Below, one piece after another: positions 1 through 11,239 of a stretch of 64,000 bases of DNA. The notes beneath the pieces are model-generated. The model saw only the letters and a program-made list of their open reading frames with translations, searched no databases and had not been told where the DNA came from. The position numbers were made by a program, and so were the translations under genes. Source of the DNA: Sepiola atlantica (lineage: Eukaryota > Mollusca > Cephalopoda > Sepiida > Sepiolidae); contig OY744532.1 of the NCBI GenBank assembly GCA_963556195.1, forward strand, positions 84,858,734 through 84,922,733, given 5' to 3'. Numbering within the stretch: position 1 is the first letter of the stretch; every line of letters starts with the position of its first letter.

Positions 1-789
1 TTTAGTTTTTGTAAGTTTTAAGAAGTGTTTTTCGGCTAAAATTTGTTTTGTTTATTTCAAAAGATCTCGGAAGGGTCAGTCTACACACACATAAAGTTTG
101 GTGAGTTTAACTTTTATTTTGTGGAAGTTATTCAAATTCAAGTTATTCAAATTTAAAGATAGGACCCTTATTTTGGCCCACCCTGTACTTGAAAGTTATA
201 CTTGTAAGTTATTACTGAAATATAATTCTTACAACATATAAATAAACGGAGCAAGAGTTATGAATTATGCGTTATTTTTTGTTTAGCTCTCACATTTCAA
301 GAGCGATATGTTTCACAATGAAGAATAAATGCTGTGTTTGGGGTCGGCTGTTGTTTTCAATACTCTCCTAGTATTGATCACCATTACTCTGACAATCTAT
401 GCATCTTGTTGGCACTAATCTTCGAGTAGTATTTTAGCATCGATAAGTGTTATCTCATTAGTAAAAAAAATAAAAAAATAAAAAAAGGAAAAAAGTTCCT
501 AGTTAAATCGGTTGATATGGTTTCCAGGAAGCTTTAGAAGTTGGTGGCCATTGCTGGCACCCATATCGTTATTTGTAATAAAACCCCATGCTATATACTT
601 TCTTATCGTATTAATTTCTTGTAAAAATTATATTTCAGTAATAAATTACGAGCACTTAATAATAGGGAGTGTATTTCTAATCACCCTGTATACATGTAAA
701 ATGAAAAAGGACAAAAAAACAAAATTATTTATATATTCATTATTTTTAATGTTCAGTCACGTTTGATAATAATTTCCATAATATTCATC

Positions 790-790
<1 letters not shown>
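1..790. other. AT-rich sequence, no gene seen
   Basis: I see no domain, no RNA gene and no repeat shared with the rest of the window. Short open frames here (for example 512-766) encode hydrophobic, low-complexity peptides of the kind expected from AT-rich noncoding DNA. Confidence 0.5.
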
Positions 791-791
<1 letters not shown>

Positions 792-832
<41 letters not shown>

Positions 833-863
833 GGTAAAATGACGATATATCATAATATATATG

Positions 864-906
<43 letters not shown>
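792..906. repeat. two (TA)n arrays
   Basis: Two TA dinucleotide arrays (about 792-830 and 869-906) are separated by a short spacer. The spacer starts with a GGTAAAATG-like string that also follows the (TA)n of the family G repeat at 14.36 kb, so this may be another decayed tail of that family. Confidence 0.85.
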
Positions 907-911
<5 letters not shown>

Positions 912-1460
912 GAAAATGTATCATAAAAGTAAAAATTAGATAAAATACAATAATCAGCAAATTTTCAAGCAAGGGATATAAAATAACTATTAACCTTAAT
1001 TCATGGACTTTCAAATATAAGCTATTTTTCAGCAGAGGAAAATCAGAAAAATAAATTCAAAAATCGTATTACTGTTTAGCAAATATTTGAAAATATGAAG
1101 AGGTGAGAAAAAAACACAATATCTTCAATGAGAATGAATATAAAAATATAGTGTGTTTATATCAATACCGAACTTTCTGGAGTGATATATTACTATATTT
1201 TTGTTTGGTGAGTCCTTTTATTATTACCGAGCTTTTATTTTGGATTTTGAATCCTTTTATATTTTGGACTTGGGATTCTTACTGTTCGTAGTCTGTGGAT
1301 TACAATTCAATGTTCGTCGTATTCTTATTCTATTCCCCAATCACATGGACATTGACATGAACAGTCTATATATCTATATTTTTTCATTGAAGATGTTTTT
1401 GCTGACTACTTTTTTTATATTTGCACATATGTGTAAAACAGAAATACAATTTTTGCTATT
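907..1460. other. AT-rich sequence, no gene seen
   Basis: No supported feature. A 155-residue open frame at 1201-1668 is Phe/Leu/Ile-rich, has no motif I recognise, and runs through the family I repeat that follows, so I do not call it a gene. Confidence 0.45.
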
Positions 1461-1466
1461 TCTTTT

Positions 1467-1520
1467 ATTTTCCTGTGATAAAAAGAGGTTACTTTTGAAA
1501 ATCCATGGATTAAGGAAAAT
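1467..1520 (+). ncRNA. hammerhead-like motif, family I copy 1
   Basis: An 8-bp perfect helix I (ATTTTCCT at 1467-1474 with AGGAAAAT at 1513-1520) closes a three-way junction. The core reads GTGATAA where the hammerhead consensus is CTGANGA. Helix II is AAAAG/CTTTT (1481-1485 with 1492-1496), followed by GAA. Helix III is the self-complementary AATCCATGGATT (1500-1511), and position 17 is A. The two core departures (C3 to G, G8 to A) predict an inactive copy. The architecture matches the copies at 44.5 and 44.8 kb, where the paired bases co-vary. Confidence 0.45.
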
Positions 1521-1703
1521 AATAGCTTTTTTTGTAATATTCCTTGTTCGAATATTTGATGAATTAATAAATATTGTATGTTGTCTAATTTTTATGTTCA
1601 TACTTCATTTTCTTATGTTATTGCTCCATCTAGTGCATCGAGCATTGACTGATCACGATAAGATATAATATAACGATATAATATTTATCTGTATTGTTGT
1701 ATT

Positions 1704-1763
<60 letters not shown>
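1467..1763 (+). repeat. dispersed repeat family I, copy 1, ending in (TA)n
   Basis: The sequence from the hammerhead-like motif to about 1670 is similar to 44768-44962 (+) and to the reverse complement of 44439-44580. All three copies run hammerhead-like head, body, then a (TA)n array (here 1707-1763). The order suggests a short retroelement end whose tail is the TA array. Confidence 0.65.
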
Positions 1764-1764
<1 letters not shown>

Positions 1765-2160
1765 GATTTGGACTCTGCCGTCGGCCAGCATTTGGTTGTA
1801 AATCCATGTGCCAGCAGCTATAGAATATGGCAGATTCCAAAAACATTTGAACATTTTTGAATTTGCCTCTATCGCCATTCGTAAACCTTCCTTGAATTCG
1901 TTAAAACTTTGAATCTCTTTGGGAAACTTTGACATCCCTTTTTTTATCGCATGCTTTTAACGACTCTGAATTAAAGTTATTTAATCGCCCATCGTTAATT
2001 TATTTGCACGTTCAATTTCTATTGTGCTCTTTACTTTCGCCAATATTTATTTATCTGAACTATCGATTTTCTTCTGACGAGATGATAGTTGAAACGGCCT
2101 TAGAGAGATTTCCTAAAATGTTTTTACAAGAATATGTAAATGTCGTACCTCCAAACATTT

Positions 2161-2162
<2 letters not shown>
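1764..2162. other. no gene seen
   Basis: Moderately AT-rich sequence between two TA arrays. Overlapping open frames on both strands run into the arrays, giving Tyr-Ile repeats, and look non-coding. Confidence 0.45.

Positions 2163-2239
<77 letters not shown>
2163..2239. repeat. (TA)n microsatellite
   Basis: About 77 bp of uninterrupted TA dinucleotides. Confidence 0.95.
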
Positions 2240-2240
<1 letters not shown>

Positions 2241-3120
2241 TGTGTGTGATCTTAATAAGTCTTTATTTATAGAAGTTAATCTTGTTACACATTACTGTTT
2301 TATAAAATAGTGTTCACTAACATGTAGGACTGAATGTTTAGTACAATGGTTTTTTTTAGAGAAAGTTTTTGACTAAGCCTCGTCACAGGGTTAAAAAAGT
2401 TATGCTTCCGAGTACATCTGGAATTCTTTACTCAAACCGGCGAAATGTCTATACCTCTTGAAACCGCAGGTGGCAATGGCTAAGCGAAATATTACTCTAT
2501 TAATCAAGTGGTTTATCAATAATAATTTGAATATTTTGAAAAAAAATTAAATAACACTTTTAGAGGGGATGTGTTTCGTACGCGTCCGTTGAATTATCTT
2601 ATCTCGAATATAGATGAAATAGTCAATAACTATGTCAATTTATTTACGCCCGTCTGATAGTGAGTGGCACTTGGTAAATTATTGATAATACGCCATTATC
2701 ATTCTCATCAAAATGTTGTACTTACGGCTAAAGCCAATTTGTCTAGTGAAATATTGGGACACCTTAAGTGACATATTATAAGTAGTGGCATTAACTAGAA
2801 ATTATGTATGTGTGTCTATCATTGAATATTGGATTTCTGTCTGTCCGGCTCTCTTAATATTAAATATATATGCAAATATGCTCCGCGTAAAGGTTTATAT
2901 TAGGTTTACAATAGCACCTGCGGTCACAATTAAGATAAATATTCGCTAAATGTTCTCTCATTCGGGTGTGTCGGTCGACTTAATCATTGGCGTTGCGCAT
3001 AAAAAAGGGGTGGGGGTCATAAGTAAACGTAAGTATTATAATTATCAAGAAAGGCACCTGCATAAATATACATATTTGCATACATGGTACACTTTTGCTG
3101 TCCAACGATGGCATTCCTGT
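2240..3120. other. no gene seen
   Basis: Unremarkable AT-rich sequence, with no motif or dispersed repeat that I can link to another part of the window. Confidence 0.45.
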
Positions 3121-3744
3121 CTGGGGCGGGCAATCTCCGGCCCGCGGGCCACATCTTGCCCGCGAAGGAATTAGCGTCCGGCCCGCCACCCTGCTATGCT
3201 TTATTATTGCAATCCGGCTCGCGGACCTCCCAGTAAAACTCATCTCATTTTGTGACATAGACGTAAAAGTAGGTATCGATTAAGATTTACAGTGGGATGA
3301 AAATGTATAAATATCAGCGAGCGATTATGCATGTATATTTCATTTTTCTTTAACTATTAATTTCAAATCCTTGGCCTGAGATAATAAAAAAAACATAGAA
3401 AAAGAGAAAGAGAGGGGCAAAGAGGAAACGAGAGACGAGGAAAGGGCACAAAACAGAGAACCTATGTGAGATGTGTCAAAACGAATGTTGGATCAACTTG
3501 CTACTTCTCCGTCATTATATTTTATGATTTCAAAATAGCTCTTTGTCGGCGCCTTTTATAACATCACATACAGAAGTTTCTTGAGAAGAAATATCAGATT
3601 TGTAGAGTGTTCAATGAAATTTTTGTACAATTTATCTATGTAAACAAAATATAGTAATTCTGAGATTTCGTGTTTTACTCCGGCCCGCGATCTCCTTCCA
3701 AAAATCTCATCTGGCCCTCACTCTGAAAAGGTTGCCCGCCCCTG
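3121..3744. mobile_element. non-autonomous hAT-like DNA transposon (MITE)
   Basis: The ends are inverted: CTGGGGCGGGCAA at 3121-3133 and, reading inward from the right, CAGGGGCGGGCAA at 3732-3744, with one mismatch. Just inside both ends are CCGGCCCGCG-type blocks that stand out as GC-rich in an AT-rich setting. CAGGGGCGGGCAA-type termini are known from hAT-superfamily elements. The 624-bp body has no transposase and includes a purine-rich stretch (about 3385-3460), so it is a deletion derivative that would need transposase in trans. I do not see a clean 8-bp target duplication, which argues for an old copy. Confidence 0.8.
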
Positions 3745-4154
3745 CTCTACCGCATAATCTGTGATACAGAAGGAGGAAATACATTTACTGAATTACTCAT
3801 TGATAAATACTTACGAGGATAACTCACCACAACCTATCAATATTGAACGTTAAATTATATTAATTGAACGTGTACTTGGACATGGATTCACATACTCTGT
3901 ATTAACCTCTCTCCCACCGTAGCAAAATGTAGCACGAGGCCGGAAAGTTGGGATGAGAATAAAACAGCGTACAAGAAATAGTGAACTGTCGTTTTTTACA
4001 AATTGCCTGATGAATTTCGTCGGTATTCTCTTGTGAGAGTGTCTCATAAACAAGCTCATTCGAAGGGAGAGACTGCAAGACGTGGGGGGGGGAGGAGATG
4101 AACTTCTAGATCTGAATAGAAAAATGAACACAGCCTGACAAGAAAAGGTTTCCA
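3745..4154. other. no gene seen
   Basis: An open frame of 103 codons lies on the minus strand (3850-4161) with no motif I recognise. Nothing else is supported. Confidence 0.4.
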
Positions 4155-4194
4155 CAGTCACAATTCGCCAGTCACAATTCGCCAGTCACAATTC
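4155..4194. repeat. 14-bp minisatellite, about 3 copies
   Basis: The unit CAGTCACAATTCGC is repeated head to tail just under three times. Confidence 0.9.
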
Positions 4195-4237
4195 TTAAAT
4201 GATTAGTAAAAAGATAAAACATACAAAAGGTTTATTC

Positions 4238-4243
<6 letters not shown>

Positions 4244-4318
<75 letters not shown>
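4244..4318. repeat. (TA)n microsatellite
   Basis: About 75 bp of TA dinucleotides. It is followed at 4319-4457 by a unique GC-richer stretch that abuts the PLE copy, with a B-box-like GGTTCGCGCC near 4390 but no convincing A box. Confidence 0.95.
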
Positions 4319-4329
<11 letters not shown>

Positions 4330-4457
4330 CATATTAGTATATATGGGGATAGGACGAAAGCGTGCGGAGTCTAGGTTGGCTCTATGAACCGGGTTCGCGC
4401 CATGTGAGCGTCAGAAATGATCGCTTCCCTACACTACTGAGGGCTTAAACTTGCAAT

Positions 4458-4590
4458 TTATTTGTATATCTACGGGCGGAAAAATAAGAATATCATCAAT
4501 GTATCTAAATTGTTCGATGTTAGGGGTAGTCTAAATTTGAAAAGGCCTGATTCTAAGAATTCTAAGAAGAGGCAGGCTAATACATTTTTC
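4458..4590 (-). pseudogene. inverted fragment of PLE reverse transcriptase
   Basis: Read on the minus strand, this segment encodes VLACLFLEFLESGLFKFRLP and then, after a one-base frame change, RYIDDILIF. That is the PLE RT palm region with the catalytic YxDD box. In an intact element this piece lies directly upstream of the plus-strand sequence that begins near 4594. The 15-mer CGTAGATATACAAAT occurs in opposite orientation at both ends of the segment, so the inversion junction sits in a short duplicated sequence. The picture is a 5' inversion of the kind left by twin priming or template switching during target-primed reverse transcription; the mechanism is inference. Confidence 0.75.
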
Positions 4591-4593
4591 TTC

Positions 4594-5451
4594 TCCGTAG
4601 ATATACAAATCAATAACCTCAAAGACAAACTCAACACAGTAGAACCATCCATAAAATTCACACATGAGACTGAAATAGACAGCTCGATACCATTCCTTGA
4701 CACTCTTATATTAAAGTCCAACAACAAACTAGCATTCAAGGTACACCGCAAAACACTCACAAAAATGACTACATACACTTCTACTCTCACCACAATAGCA
4801 AGATAAAAACAGGTATGATTATAGGCTTCTTCGGACGCACTCTTAGAAGCTGCAGTCCTCAATACATAGATGAAGATATAAAACACATCATTAATTCCTT
4901 AAAACACTGCAATACCCACACATTTTATATTAAATGCCAAGAAGAAAGCCTTTCAAATATTCTCCAAAAACAACACACAAAAAATCAATCACCAAACACC
5001 TCTCTCATAGACAGACCCCGTCTCTTACCCACGCATTCCAATAACACATCCATATGCAACCCACTTAACAAACTATGCATTCCAACAGTACAAACCACAT
5101 CACAAACGATAAAACAAACTTTAAACACATCAAGACCTTTCAAAAAACAAACCACATCCCATGCCGTCTTATATACTGTCCCATGCAACAACTGCCATCA
5201 AATTAACGTGGGAGAAACACAACGTGAATTGAAAAAAAGATTGAACGAAAACAAAAGGGACATAGAAAACGATAACTCTCTCAGTGCACTTTTCTCCCAT
5301 GCATTAGAGCACGATCATGCTTTCAAATTTGAACAGGCTAAAATCACCAAATACATTCACAGCAAAGCTCGGCGAAGACTACTGAAATCGCACTAATCAC
5401 AGCCTCTAACACCATCAGAAAACTAAATGGCCTCTATAATATACCCCCCTA
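4594..5451 (+). pseudogene. PLE polyprotein fragment: RT thumb, linker, GIY-YIG
   Basis: The reading begins with VDIQINNLKDKLNTVEPS and IPFLDTLILKSNNKLAFKV (RT C-terminal part). It changes frame near 4758 to NDYIHFYSHHNSKIKTGMII and GFFGRTLRSCSPQYIDED, then runs through a basic linker containing CIPTVQTTSQTIKQTL. The GIY-YIG domain follows at about 5170-5451: LYTVPCNNCHQINVGETQ with the paired Cys of PLE domains, the variant NVGET in place of YIGET, then a KKRLNENKRDI helix. A second frame change near 5375 leads to ITASNTIRKLNGLYNIPP and a stop at 5451. The first catalytic Tyr position is altered, so the nuclease is probably dead even apart from the frameshifts. Confidence 0.85.
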
Positions 5452-6264
5452 ATAAGCAAAATTATCCTGACCGAACAGAAACTGAACCTAGATCATGGCT
5501 AACCTCTGTTTCTCTTCGCTCTCAAGTGTGCTTACATACAAGTCCCCACATACACACCCACGCACAACCCCCCAAAATATATTTTCACTCACCACGTATC
5601 CAAACCACTTAACCACAAATAACAGCCTCACTAGTAAACACAATCCAGATACCCTCGCAAATATTTAGATATTAAAAACCCATTTGCCCTCAATTTAATT
5701 TCAAACCATCAACACTGCCTGCACAAAACTACATTTCACCCATTTCCCACCAGAATTAATATCATTTTCTCCTCCTGTTTCTTTTTCTCCTTCCTCTCGT
5801 GATCATATTCTCAGCACATTTCAACACTTTCCTTCTAACTTACTTATATCCACACATTCCTGACATAGCCAGCTAGTCAAATACTCTTACTCTCCAAAAA
5901 TTTCACACCTAACCACAACTAAATATCCCCTCTCTCCCTACCCCATTTCACCCTTTCGACTACTTCTTTCACACTATTACCCACCCACCCTCCCACTTTC
6001 AAATCATCTTCATTTCTTCAAATATTTTCTAAAACTATGACACTACCTACACACCAAAAATACAGTTCCTCCACATCTCCTCCTCTTTCCACACCCCTCC
6101 ACTTTTTCACTCACAGCGATCCACATTCATTTCATTCCCTGCCACTGACGTCTCTCAGCCCGGGCCTCGGTCCTGCGCTCCCAATAATAGCTAATACTTC
6201 TTCTCATTAACTCATCATGTCAACCCAATATTTTCATGTACTTGCATGACATTTTTCTTAAAAT

Positions 6265-6309
6265 TTCATCCTGAGGAAGTCTTACAAATAAAGACGAAAC
6301 GTTGATGAA
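6265..6309 (+). ncRNA. hammerhead-like motif at PLE-1 3' end
   Basis: Helix I is a perfect 6 bp (TTCATC 6265-6270 with GATGAA 6304-6309). The core CTGAGGA (6271-6277) is followed by one extra A, then helix II GTCTT/AAGAC (6279-6283 with 6291-6295), GAAA (6296-6299), and a helix III reduced to the self-complementary ACGT (6299-6302) with T at position 17. Hammerhead motifs are known in PLEs. A two-base-pair helix III without a loop can only close between two copies, as in dimeric hammerheads. The extra A before helix II departs from the consensus, so activity is uncertain. Confidence 0.6.
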
Positions 6310-6348
6310 TACATGAAAAACATCTTTACGTTTTTCTTTGTTTATTTC

Positions 6349-6419
<71 letters not shown>

Positions 6420-8210
6420 TATGTTTATATATTATTATGTACAGTATTTGATCCTAAGATCAAAATATTTTCAAGGACGAATCCTCGACTGGTACGCATT
6501 GCGTAATAGAGAGGAGTGACGGCGTTATTCGCTTCAACCACGCAATTTCCCAGAATATTCAAAATATTTAAATTTCAAAAATAAAATGAAAATAAAAAGC
6601 AGAATAGACATTAACAAATCAAACTATACACTGCTAATAAGTAAAATGAATGTATGTAAGCAATAAATAACTTTTGCCTTTTTCATTATATTTTCCCTCT
6701 GATGCAGATAATGGTATTAAAGCAAAAATAGAAAATCTATAGTCTATTAAAGTGAATGCCATTTTAAAGTGTACTTTAATACGCACATAGTAACATGTGA
6801 TTGGTTGACAGAAAAGGATAGAGTACACATTGTAGTTTTTACGACGTCAATACTCGAGTTCGAATCTCACGTAAGGCTGAATGATTTTAAACCAGATACG
6901 TGTTTTATACATTCAACTATATTAAAATAACATAATATCATAAAAACATTTCATGAATATTTTTTTTTTATTTTGTAATCTAGTGACCGTTATTGATATT
7001 CTGCAAAATTGTAAAAATAACGGTTAGTCGGCATTAGTACAAAGCGAATTATTTTTACTTCGAAATATAATTATCTACGTATGTGTTGGTCCAATAACAC
7101 AATACGTGAATATATACATCGCTGTTACTTACTTTCTCATATTAAGTAGCTAAGTTTCTTACGAAATTTCACAAATATTCTTATTTGCACTAGTTATTAA
7201 GCGTCTATAACATGGTAAAGATAAGAACTGACATACTAATGTACTGTAATACTATCGCCAAAAGAGCTGGTATGAACTTGTATTCGAAATGTAAATAAAC
7301 AATTATGAGTTTTTCGGGTATGGAAGTTGATAATGGTTAGTGATTTTAGCTTGTGTACGTTGTGTGTTAGGGAGACTAGTCTGAGCTGATAAGTAAACCT
7401 CAGCCAGCAAGTCTGTCTAAAGCTAACAATTAAGACAAGGTGTCTCTTAACTTCAAACATCGTAACATTAGAAGTTTCGTTTTTTTCGGGAATGCGATTT
7501 AGGACTTTTGAATACCTTGGCTAAATGCTTTAGCAATAGGTATATATGAAAAAATTGGTCGCGCAAAGTCGAATTAAATTTTCGAATGAATCGAATTGAA
7601 AAAAAATAGATTTTTACGAGAATTACCGTCAGCGATTAGGAAAAAAATGACTGTTATGGCTTGATGATTTTGAGCAAAATATTAAAAGCAAAATCTGATA
7701 AATGAATATATTATTCTGTAATGAAAAACCTATTATGTGAGGAAGTTTATAAAACGAAAAAAAAGAAGACAAATTAGACCAGATGACAGGGGAAAGTATT
7801 GTTAGGTCGAACGTGTCGAAACATAATAATTGTTCGGGGCTGCACTTGATAAAATTTATGCGGAGTAACTAATAAAGAAAAAACAAACGATTTAAAAAGC
7901 TCAATCCCCGTGGACGCCCATTCTATTTTACGGTCGATTTTCTTATGAGCAGAAGAACGTTGCATTTTAGTAGACACAATTCCACTAGGCGTGGAGCACA
8001 CCGACTTTGGATGCCCCTTCGAACTATGGTCATTTACACAACTCGTTACGCCGAGAACTGAATATTTTGACATAAGTGCTTAATAAAAATTTCAGTGTCA
8101 AGTTAATATAGTATTCGGGAAAGGGGATTTGTTTAATAAAAAAAATTATCCATGTTTTATTTCAAAACTGATTAAGTATTACGTTAATATTCTGTTGTAA
8201 TTTTTCTTGT
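6420..8210. other. no gene seen
   Basis: AT-rich sequence with no domain I recognise. Minus-strand open frames at 7236-7460 and 7774-8073 (74 and 99 codons) have mixed composition but no family signature. A B-box-like GAGTTCGAATCTC lies near 6855 without a matching A box. Confidence 0.4.
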
Positions 8211-8212
8211 AG

Positions 8213-8449
8213 AAATCTTGTTTGCGTCAGGCAGCCGACCTTGGAAAGGTTACCATCCGTCAAATTACATTTATCCAAGATTGAAGAAGACGACAGGTTT
8301 TGGAAGTATACGTACATTTTCAATCACCAATCAAACGCAAGAAAAAACAACGATAGAAAAAACAGTTTGCGACCGTGTAAACCCTTATTTCTGCAAACAT
8401 AATTACTTATACTCTCCAATAACAGAAATAAAACACACAACACACACAC

Positions 8450-8453
<4 letters not shown>
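8213..8453 (+). other. possible exon-like open segment (weak)
   Basis: A pyrimidine-rich run ending in TTCTTGTAG at 8212 resembles a 3' splice acceptor. It is followed by about 80 open codons of ordinary composition (SGSRPWKGYHPSNYIYPRLK near the start) until a CA/TA microsatellite. There is no recognisable domain, no donor site that I can defend and no partner exon, so this is only a candidate. Confidence 0.12.

Positions 8454-8492
<39 letters not shown>
8454..8492. repeat. (TA)n microsatellite, left flank of Helitron-like element
   Basis: A TA array that, with the one at 9310-9351, brackets the Helitron-like insertion. Confidence 0.9.
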
Positions 8493-8493
<1 letters not shown>

Positions 8494-9309
8494 TACTAAA
8501 AGTCTATGGGTCTTGTATGTTTGCAATCAGCTTTCAGCTTTCCGGTTTTCAACATCCGGTTGCGCATGCGTAAATAGCATCGTCTTCCAATCTGTTATTC
8601 CAATTCCGTTGAACTCTTAATATTAACGAACGCATGAAATTTTTCATTCTGGAAATGTTTATATCGCTTTAAATATAAAACAATTACATTTAATTTCATC
8701 AAATAGTTTTTTTGTTTTCTCCACGGCTAAAAACATTCAACGGCAGGACTTTGTAAAGTTTGTCGCAGTTTCAAAAAAGCTCCTCCCTTTTTAAAAACAA
8801 AAACAAACAAACAAAACAACAACAATCATTATTAATATCAATAGCGGCGGTGAACGAAACCACCTCCCACTTTTCCTCTCACAGATTTCACCACTCCTAC
8901 TCCCTCTGTTTTCGTTACGTACGCGAGACAGCCGGTTGTACCCCCTTCCTTTCTCAAATCGCCTTTATTTTTATAATCTTTTAAATGAAATTGTTAGTTG
9001 AAACTAACAATTTCATTTAAAAGATTATATATAAAAATTTGAATTTAACTATAATAACTATTATGGTACCTGTTCAGTGCATATTTACCTATAAGTATGG
9101 CCAACCACTTATAATTCAGTAACTGTAATTTAAAAAAAAAACAATTATAATAAACAGAACGACGCATAGAAATCTATCTATATTCTTTTTTCAACAATTA
9201 CATTTAATTTCATCAAATAGTTTTTTTGTTTTCTCCACAAGTGTCACGCACATACATGAATTCCATAGCTAATATAACAAACTGACCCAACGGGTCACGG
9301 GTGGTCTAG
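8493..9309 (+). mobile_element. Helitron-like non-autonomous element
   Basis: The right end has the Helitron signature: a hairpin GACCC-AAC-GGGTC (9284-9296), nine further bases, then CTAG (9306-9309) followed by T, with AT-rich target on both sides. Helitrons end in CTRR preceded by a short hairpin and insert at AT. The left end is less certain; a TC-start could be at TCTATGGGTC near 8502. There is no Rep/helicase coding. The interior holds a 58-bp perfect palindrome and an exact 44-bp direct duplication (8681-8724 and 9194-9237). The element sits inside a TA microsatellite, which offers many AT targets. Confidence 0.55.
8972..9029. repeat. perfect 28-bp inverted repeat, 2-nt loop
   Basis: Arms 8972-8999 and 9002-9029 are exact reverse complements around a GA loop. 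It lies inside the Helitron-like element and would extrude as a cruciform or fold as a long RNA hairpin. Confidence 0.95.
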
Positions 9310-9346
<37 letters not shown>

Positions 9347-9351
9347 ATATA
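9310..9351. repeat. (TA)n microsatellite
   Basis: TA array with one TTTA interruption, between the Helitron-like end and the family E repeat. Confidence 0.9.
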
Positions 9352-9482
9352 TTAGTACTTCATGTATCCACGTAAAATATTATAAGGAGATATATTTTTT
9401 ATGTGTCAGTTTTCAGTATTTACTTCAACAATGCTCGATACGTAAGTAGAGCTAGGTAGTAAGCAATGAAAATATATATGGC

Positions 9483-9540
9483 AATCAAGCTACACAGAGG
9501 CTCCTGTGTTTCATCCCCGGGGGAAATCGTCAGGCTAAAT
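9483..9540 (-). ncRNA. hammerhead ribozyme motif, family E (left arm)
   Basis: On the minus strand the core is canonical: CTGACGA (9527-9533 on the plus axis) and GAAA (9509-9512). Helix II is CCC/GGG extended by a G-T and a T-A pair around a CC loop, with a T-T mismatch next to the core. Helix III is ACAC/GTGT plus an inner wobble and further pairs. Position 17 is A, and helix I is GC-initiated. The predicted cut lies after the base opposite 9491. Confidence 0.6.
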
Positions 9541-9542
9541 GC

Positions 9543-9600
9543 ATTTAGCCTGACGATTCCCCCCGGGGATGAAACACGGGAGCCTCTGTGTAGCTTGATT
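9543..9600 (+). ncRNA. hammerhead ribozyme motif, family E (right arm)
   Basis: Canonical core CTGACGA (9550-9556) and GAAA (9571-9574). Helix II is TCCCC/GGGGA around a CC loop with one T-T mismatch beside the core (9557-9570). Helix III is ACACGG.. with ..CTGTGT (9574-9591). H17 is A at 9592. Helix I pairs AGC with GCT, then one mismatch and three more pairs (9543-9549 with 9593-9599). All invariant residues of a hammerhead are present, making this and its mirror copy the best ribozyme candidates in the window. Confidence 0.65.
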
Positions 9601-9621
9601 GCCATATATATTTTCATTGCT

Positions 9622-10793
<1,172 letters not shown>

Positions 10794-11040
10794 TTATATG
10801 ATGAAGGTAGAATTTAATTCATGTCTTTGATTCAAAAATGGGCTAAGTTTGGAAATGAGAATAGCTTCCATCAGTCTTAGGTCGCCTAGGTTCCTGGTCG
10901 AGGCTAAAATGGAAACTTTTATGTCTTGTTGTGTAGTATTGCACGAGGAAGTATGTTTGAAGAAGGAAGATATATTTGTATTCATGTGTTCTTTTATACG
11001 TTGGTGTAATTGTCTTGTAAGTCTGGTATGCGTATATGTT
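10794..11040 (-). pseudogene. Penelope-like element 2: end of GIY-YIG domain
   Basis: The minus strand encodes RQLHQRIKEHMNTNISSFFK, HTSSCNTTQQDIKVSILAST, then NLGDLRLMEAILISKLSPFLNQRHEL. This matches the C-terminal half of the PLE GIY-YIG domain (R-x-L-x-x-R-I-x-E-H, then EA-I and P-x-LN). The first half (YIGET block) is missing, replaced by CA/TA-rich sequence. It is a dead fragment. Confidence 0.75.
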
Positions 11041-11239
11041 TGTATATTTGTATGCACATATTTATTTCTAAAATAAAATTCGATAAATTTATAAATTTGG
11101 AACATCACTCTTCGGCGTAAGGGTGTGTAATGTTGACTATATTTAGTTTTATAAAGTTTTATGAAAAGGGGGAATAGAGCGGTGGAACTTTTCCGGTAAA
11201 AACTGAGATACCCCAGATTATTGTGAAATTTCAACAGTA

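Larger units (their letters stand above)
4458..6416 (+). mobile_element. Penelope-like element 1 (5'-truncated, 5'-inverted)
   Basis: This copy contains the C-terminal part of a PLE reverse transcriptase, a linker, a GIY-YIG-type endonuclease domain, about 0.8 kb of 3' untranslated sequence, a hammerhead-like motif (6265-6309), a 41-bp tail and a (TA)n array (6351-6416). PLEs are retroelements whose single ORF fuses RT to GIY-YIG. The first about 130 bp are inverted relative to the rest. Several frameshifts make it a dead copy. Confidence 0.85.
9352..9625 (-). mobile_element. family E hammerhead repeat, inverted dimer
   Basis: 9352-9540 is similar to 42148-42340: the same hammerhead head, the same body (TTTTCAGTATTTACTTCA core) and an adjoining (TA)n array. 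In this copy the head is duplicated in inverted orientation, so 9458-9625 is a near-perfect palindrome (centre between 9541 and 9542, two mismatches per arm). No protein is encoded. The likely origin is a PLE-type or retrozyme-type non-autonomous element; the class is inference. Confidence 0.65.

Noticed and set aside
4470..4886. A separate 138-codon minus-strand gene
   Set aside because: Its last third is the inverted RT palm piece of PLE-1 and the remainder is antisense to PLE-1 coding sequence.
6840..6880. tRNA-like B box (GAGTTCGAATCTC)
   Set aside because: No A box at the right distance and no clover-leaf pairing.
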